This document shows positions 62,470-64,000 of a DNA stretch of 64,000 bases, in pieces. The notes under the pieces were generated by a model. The model saw only the letters and a list, made by a program, of their open reading frames with translations. It was not told where the DNA came from and did not search any database. Both the position numbers and the translations under genes were made by a program. The stretch covers positions 1 to 64,000 of the forward strand of contig JAAFIH010000011.1 of assembly GCA_013297755.1 (NCBI GenBank). Direction: 5' to 3'. The first letter of the stretch is position 1; the number at the start of each line of letters is the position of its first letter. The stretch comes from Cytophagales bacterium. GTDB taxonomy: Bacteria > Bacteroidota > Bacteroidia > Cytophagales > UBA9547.

Positions 62470-62534
62470 TTGATCAAAACATATTAAAACACTTTAATTT
62501 TAATTTTTTATTTTTAAGTTCCAATAGGTTTTGC

Positions 62535-62542
62535 TATATTTG
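62535..62542 (+). promoter_or_regulatory. -7 promoter box of array unit 2
   Basis: TATATTTG, 20 bp before the start codon, in the same conserved block as units 1, 3 and 4. Confidence 0.7.
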
Positions 62543-62562
62543 AATATAAAAAACATATCAAC

Positions 62563-62763
62563 ATGGAAACGCTAGTACTACAAACCAAAAACAAACGCCA
62601 AACAAAAGAATTGTTGGCTTACGCAAAAGCCATGGAAATAAAAGCATATACCCCAGAAGAGGTAAAAGCCCAAGCCACTGCAAAATGGATTATGGAAGGG
62701 TTGGCTTCTGGCATGATGAGCCAAGAAGAGACAAAAGCACTTTTTGATTCATATAGAAAATGA
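62563..62763 (+). CDS. Antitoxin-like protein, array unit 2
   Basis: The second copy of the 66-residue protein. The N-terminal half is identical to unit 1 except Phe to Tyr at residue 30. The C-terminus is unit-specific (ASGMMSQEETKALFDSYRK). The stop overlaps the toxin start (ATGA at 62760). A promoter block of its own precedes it, so each unit may be transcribed independently or as part of a long polycistron, since no terminator is visible between units. Confidence 0.65.
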   Translation: METLVLQTKNKRQTKELLAYAKAMEIKAYTPEEVKAQATAKWIMEGLASGMMSQEETKALFDSYRK

Positions 62764-63020
62764 ATCTAATTGCTTCTCAAAAATTTAAAAATAACCTCAA
62801 ATCCTTAACAAGTTTAGAATTCAAAAAACTTGATGAAATTTATTTCGAAATCACTATGGCGAATTCCATTTCTGAAATTAATTCAACACCTCTAATTGGT
62901 TTCCCATATTTACACACCATAGAATTTGGGAAATATGTTGTTGGCATCCAAGTCAAAAATAACGAAGTTGAGTTGGCAGGAATTGTAGAGAAAGGTAAGG
63001 AAATGGGTTTATTTTTTTGA
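62760..63020 (+). CDS. RelE/ParE-like toxin candidate, array unit 2
   Basis: 86 residues. The N-terminal 40 (NLIASQKFKNNLKSLTSLEF) share little with the other units, while the C-terminal block HTIEFGKYVVGIQVKNNEVE and KGKEMGLFF is nearly the same. The divergence is visible at DNA level too, although the flanking DNA is almost identical, so it is not simple drift of the whole unit. Confidence 0.6.
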   Translation: MNLIASQKFKNNLKSLTSLEFKKLDEIYFEITMANSISEINSTPLIGFPYLHTIEFGKYVVGIQVKNNEVELAGIVEKGKEMGLFF

Positions 63021-63079
63021 TTAATCAAAACATATTTTAACTCTTTAATTTTTATTTTTAAAAATCCAATAGGTTTTGC

Positions 63080-63087
63080 TATATTTG
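63080..63087 (+). promoter_or_regulatory. -7 promoter box of array unit 3
   Basis: TATATTTG in the conserved block, 20 bp upstream of the start codon. Confidence 0.7.
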
Positions 63088-63107
63088 AATATCAAAAACA
63101 TATCAAC

Positions 63108-63308
63108 ATGGAAACGCTAGTACTACAAACCAAAAATAAACGCCAAACAAAGGAATTGTTGGCTTACGCAAAAGCCAAAGAAATAAAAGCATATACCCCA
63201 GAAGAAGTAAAAGCCCAAGCAACCGCAAAATGGATCATGGATGGGTTGGCTTCTGGAATGTTGAGCCAAGAAGAGTCAGATGCCTTTATCAATTCTTATA
63301 GAAAATGA
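63108..63308 (+). CDS. Antitoxin-like protein, array unit 3
   Basis: The third 66-residue copy. It differs from the others in AKAKEIKAY (Lys for Met at residue 24) and in the C-terminal tail SGMLSQEESDAFINSYRK. It overlaps the toxin by four bases. The first 45 residues, likely the DNA-binding or dimerisation part, remain constant. Confidence 0.65.
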   Translation: METLVLQTKNKRQTKELLAYAKAKEIKAYTPEEVKAQATAKWIMDGLASGMLSQEESDAFINSYRK

Positions 63309-63565
63309 AATTTACGCTTTCAAAGCAATTTATTTCAACTTTCGATTATTTGTCAGAAATCGAAAAACAACTGCTGATTGAGGTTTATGATAAAATAAGA
63401 ACAGCTAATTCTATTTCTGAAATAGATTCCAGCCCAATGGTAGGTTTTCCATACTTACACACCATAGAGTTTGGGAAATATGTCATTGGCATCCAAGTCA
63501 AAAATAACGAAGTTGAGTTGGCGGGAATAGCTGAAAAAGGTAAGGAAATGGGCTTATTTTTTTGA
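63305..63565 (+). CDS. RelE/ParE-like toxin candidate, array unit 3
   Basis: 86 residues. The unit-specific N-terminus is KFTLSKQFISTFDYLSEIEK; the shared C-terminus includes VGFPYLHTIEFGKYVIGIQ and AEKGKEMGLFF. The NSIS(D/E)I(N/D)S(S/T)P linker marks the point where similarity to the other units resumes. Confidence 0.6.
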   Translation: MKFTLSKQFISTFDYLSEIEKQLLIEVYDKIRTANSISEIDSSPMVGFPYLHTIEFGKYVIGIQVKNNEVELAGIAEKGKEMGLFF

Positions 63566-63623
63566 GTAATCAAAACATATTTTAACTCTTTAATTTTTAT
63601 TTTTAAAATCCAATAGGTTTTAC

Positions 63624-63631
63624 TACATTTG
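63624..63631 (+). promoter_or_regulatory. -7 promoter box of array unit 4
   Basis: TACATTTG in the conserved block, 20 bp before the start codon. Confidence 0.7.
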
Positions 63632-63651
63632 GATATATAACACATATCAAC

Positions 63652-63852
63652 ATGGAAACGCTAGTACTACAAACCAAAAACAAACGCCAAACAAAAGAAT
63701 TGTTGGCTTACGCAAAAGCCATGGAAATAAAAGCATATACCCCAGAAGAGGTAAAAGCCCAAGCTACTGCAAAATGGATCATGGATGGGTTGGCTTCAAG
63801 AAGATTGACACAAGAAGAGTCAGATGCATTCATGAATTCTTTAAGAAAATGA
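63652..63852 (+). CDS. Antitoxin-like protein, array unit 4
   Basis: The fourth 66-residue copy. Its C-terminal tail (ASRRLTQEESDAFMNSLRK) is again distinct, mixing features of units 1 and 3, which suggests recombination among copies. It overlaps the fourth toxin start by four bases. Confidence 0.65.
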   Translation: METLVLQTKNKRQTKELLAYAKAMEIKAYTPEEVKAQATAKWIMDGLASRRLTQEESDAFMNSLRK

Positions 63853-64000
63853 ATGTTGTTTTACTAGAAAAATTTCAAAATCAAGTTTTATTTTTATCTG
63901 AGAACGAAACTGAAAGGATTTTAAGTATTTATGATGAAATAAAACTTGCTAATACTATTTCAGACATAAATAGCACTCCTTTAGTAGGATTCCCATATTT
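63849..64000 (+). CDS. RelE/ParE-like toxin candidate, array unit 4 (cut by window edge)
   Basis: The first 50 residues are visible (NVVLLEKFQNQVLFLSENET, then the shared SDINSTPLVGFPYL) before the window ends. The N-terminal part is again unlike the other units apart from a KF-x(5)-FLSEN resemblance to unit 1. The array probably continues beyond this point. Confidence 0.6.
   Translation, partial: MNVVLLEKFQNQVLFLSENETERILSIYDEIKLANTISDINSTPLVGFPY

Noticed and set aside
61895-64000. CRISPR or integron-like cassette array
   Set aside because: Repeated units are 545-bp gene pairs with promoters. No short repeats, attC-like sites or integrase are seen.

Overview
The window is a low-GC, AT-rich bacterial chromosome segment. 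It is almost certainly from the phylum Bacteroidota. Evidence is the TAnnTTTG-type -7 promoter elements (for example before tRNA-Thr and before every unit of the terminal gene array), the lack of conspicuous Shine-Dalgarno sites, and the family content: DUF5683, HTTM/imelysin, OmpA-PD40, the MenA type, and a crtB-idi-crtZ-lycopene cyclase cluster. I cannot fix the order or genus from sequence alone.

Layout. 1-1.6 kb: a duplicated coiled-coil/membrane protein gene in a repeat-rich stretch. 1.6-4.0 kb: a minus-strand glycosyltransferase plus ECF sigma factor and a SPOR-like protein. 4.5-13.7 kb: the accessory heart of the window. Two pRiA4b ORF-3-like genes lead into cobalamin-dependent methionine synthase (metH). 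Its reactivation domain is interrupted in frame by about 690 residues made of three tandem modules, and its homocysteine domain carries a second, small in-frame insert. Directly after metH sits a two-gene islet (AAA ATPase plus a predicted PD-(D/E)XK nuclease), followed by a second copy of the last 15 codons of metH and then a terminator. This is the footprint expected of an insertion at the metH 3' end.

13.7-31.5 kb: mostly housekeeping and signalling. It holds an ECF sigma factor with a membrane partner, rseP, a flippase-like protein, rfaE2 and glmM. Next come a CheR/CheB/GAF/SiaA-SiaB-SiaC-like phospho-signalling operon, gamma carbonic anhydrase, dprA, a Wzz-like protein, a rhodanese-thioredoxin fusion and tRNA-Thr. 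31.5-46 kb: a phosphodiesterase, tyrS (preceded by a 15-copy 11-bp tandem repeat), tRNA-Gln, a GT22-like mannosyltransferase, menA, an ABC permease, dapB, DUF5683, DinB, an FAD oxidoreductase and a carotenoid operon. 46-61.4 kb: OmpA-PD40, ligA, HTTM plus imelysin, SNF2 helicase, yidD-like, thioredoxin, DEAD-box helicase and an SDR.

61.9-64 kb: a tandem array of at least four toxin-antitoxin-like pairs with a period of about 545-551 bp, running off the window edge. The promoter, the antitoxin N-terminus and the toxin C-terminus are nearly identical from unit to unit. The antitoxin C-terminus and toxin N-terminus vary together.

Also present are a two-copy ~112-bp element with terminal inverted repeats (MITE-like), several 7-bp microsatellites, and a GC-rich element found both between genes and inside metH. 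The strongest candidates for something undescribed are the invaded metH, the islet at its 3' end, and the tandem cassette array.
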